A stretch of DNA of 64,000 bases from Heligmosomoides polygyrus polygyrus (taxonomy: Eukaryota; Nematoda; Chromadorea; Rhabditida; Heligmosomidae): positions 63,398,969-63,462,968 of the forward strand of contig OX377205.1 of assembly GCA_947396885.1 (NCBI GenBank). Direction: 5' to 3'. Every line of letters starts with the position of its first letter. Within the stretch, counting starts at the first letter, position 1. Shown here one piece after another: positions 62,746 through 64,000 of this stretch. A program made the position numbers and the translations under genes. Below the pieces are notes generated by a model, which worked only from the letters and a program-made list of their open reading frames with translations, ran no database searches and was not told where the DNA came from.

Positions 62746-63954
62746 ACTGGCCTGTTGATCAATGTGATCCGGTCCCTGACCAGTAGCGTCTCCGAGGATC
62801 AGCGTGAATTGGAGAAGTCCCGACTGCAGAAAGGGTTTCAGGAGTCTGAGGCGCTTATCGACAAACTGGTGAAGTGTAGGTTCATTTGAACGTCATTTTT
62901 AGGCTTAAACGCTAGCTTCTAATTAGTGCATAGATCATACAAGCTTTATTCTGAAGATTAGTGGTTATTCCTGTTGGCTCGAGTCACAAATCCTGGAATC
63001 AAAAATATTTGGTATTATGGAGGAGGGTGCATATTGAAGATTATCTGGTATTGAGAGTCAGTCGATAGACGGATTCGTGGTTTATACTTCCCAGTCGTGT
63101 CTGGCATCAGCTCAGACCCTGTAGTGCTCGAAGACCTCCATACCCTGGCATGAATAGCTAGTATTTCTTCCTATTACCCTTCATGCACTCAATCCAAACT
63201 TTACTCCCTTGATGGTAATCCAACTGGCACAAATGAGTGGGGATTAACCTGTGCCGCAAGTGGAGTAAGGGCTGCTATTTCCGTATATAATAGATAGTAT
63301 CGATGAAGTTTCATGTATCAAGTGAATGAATAAGCCGTCTATCCGAGACCAGTGGAGGCAATGAGACACATCTTTTTCCATCTTCGTAGAATTTATCCAC
63401 ATGGTCGATGAAGTGCATGAAGTTAGAAAAATAACGTTGGTCATTGTATGATTAAGGCCTATGTTATACTTCGGCGACGCTGTTTTTGGCGACGTCGGCG
63501 GCAGTGTTACGTGGGCTGCTACGCAGTGAGTAGCAGCCCGCTTAACACAGCGTCGCCGACGCGTCGCCGAAGTATAACATAGGCCTAAGGGAGGGATGAA
63601 TCGCTTGCATGTCCATTGCTAACCCTACCATGTTAGTTGCAATTGTTAATCGCGCATTCAAAGGGCGGTATCACGTAGAAGTAACGTATTAATGGATCCC
63701 AAAGCAACCGGTTGTTACCGATTTCTCATCTATAATCTTTTTATGCAAAGGTAGGACATGACTAACAAAAAGTATTGAAATTACCTAAAAAGAACTTATA
63801 GTCGTTCAAATTGTTATCTAGGCTAGGCGATATATAGAACTCATGCCTCGAGGCTCAGTTATCCTTCATCTGTGATCAGTTATCTTTTCAGCTCATCAAA
63901 AAGACGTTGAGGAGTGTCTTGATTCCTTCAGAGATGTTTCCACGAGAATATCAG
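62746..63954 (+). CDS. EXOC4: Exocyst subunit SEC8 / EXOC4, N-terminal exons (continues beyond window)
   Basis: Two exons join in frame: 62746-62875 (after acceptor CCTTTAG, donor T|GTAGGT) and 63892-63954 (after TATCTTTTCAG, donor CAG|GTGGGT). They read TGLLINVIRSLTSSVSEDQ, RELEKSRLQKGFQES, EALIDKLVKSHQKDVEECL and DSFRDVSTRIS. The pattern (GLL-x-VIR-x-L, then a Glu/Lys-rich coiled coil, then DVSTRIS-like sequence) matches the start of SEC8, which has GLLISVIRTL near residue 22 in vertebrates. SEC8 is one of eight exocyst subunits that tether secretory vesicles to the plasma membrane. Only about 64 residues are in the window. The first exon is not identified and the 3' part lies off the right edge. 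Confidence 0.85.
63455..63586. mobile_element. MITE in a SEC8 intron
   Basis: The ends are AGGCCTATGTTATACTTCGG and its exact complement, followed inward by CGACG-rich arms and a second palindrome (GGGCTGCTAC..GTAGCAGCCC). It is a near-perfect 130-bp hairpin with no coding content, set in the intron 62876-63891. Confidence 0.9.
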
Positions 63955-64000
63955 GTGGGTTTCCCACGCCGTTTATTAATCCCTCACAAGTAGCCTTGTC

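Overview
The window is eukaryotic and most likely comes from a parasitic nematode, probably a strongylid or hookworm-like one. That is an inference. It rests on split genes with GT..(T)TTTCAG introns, a splice acceptor 5 nt before a start codon (as in spliced-leader trans-splicing), and abundant RTE, CR1 and mariner elements. There are no bacterial operons, CRISPR arrays or rRNA.

Three host genes can be read exon by exon. (1) 33049-38399 (+) is a complete six-exon ALG-2/PDCD6 gene encoding a 173-residue penta-EF-hand calcium sensor. (2) 41688-50735 (-) is an NCB5OR/CYB5R4 gene (cytochrome b5, CS and FAD/NADH reductase domains). It lacks only its first exon, and a 3 kb RTE retrotransposon sits in one of its introns. 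(3) 62746 to the right edge (+) holds the first recognisable exons of the exocyst subunit SEC8/EXOC4. Genes 1 and 2 converge tail to tail about 3.3 kb apart.

Most of the rest is transposon sequence, often nested. From left to right: a mariner relic (1.55-2.37 kb); a large foldback repeat (2.9-5.0 kb); a CR1-type LINE (6.8-11.1 kb) split by a head-to-head mariner foldback flanked by TA; a terminal-inverted-repeat (TIR) element (11.3-12.05 kb); a foldback with a CR1 copy inside one arm (12.6-15.1 kb); a 4.38 kb TIR element with 8-bp target duplications (15.24-19.62 kb) carrying a 377-bp relative inside it; MITEs at 20.5-21.1 kb; an RTE (22.5-26.1 kb) interrupted by a 2.23 kb member of the same TIR family, itself hit by a CR1 tail; an internally deleted mariner (29.29-30.17 kb); an RTE fragment just upstream of ALG-2; a 2.2 kb foldback (52.0-54.2 kb); a decayed RTE (55.5-59.1 kb); and more MITEs and RTE fragments up to SEC8.

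The least familiar material is the TIR family. Its members have TAGACATnGGATCCGA ends, 8-bp duplications, dense subterminal CGGAT/ATCCG arrays, tRNA-like segments and a decayed Cys-rich reading frame shared by two copies. I do not recognise it as a named element.
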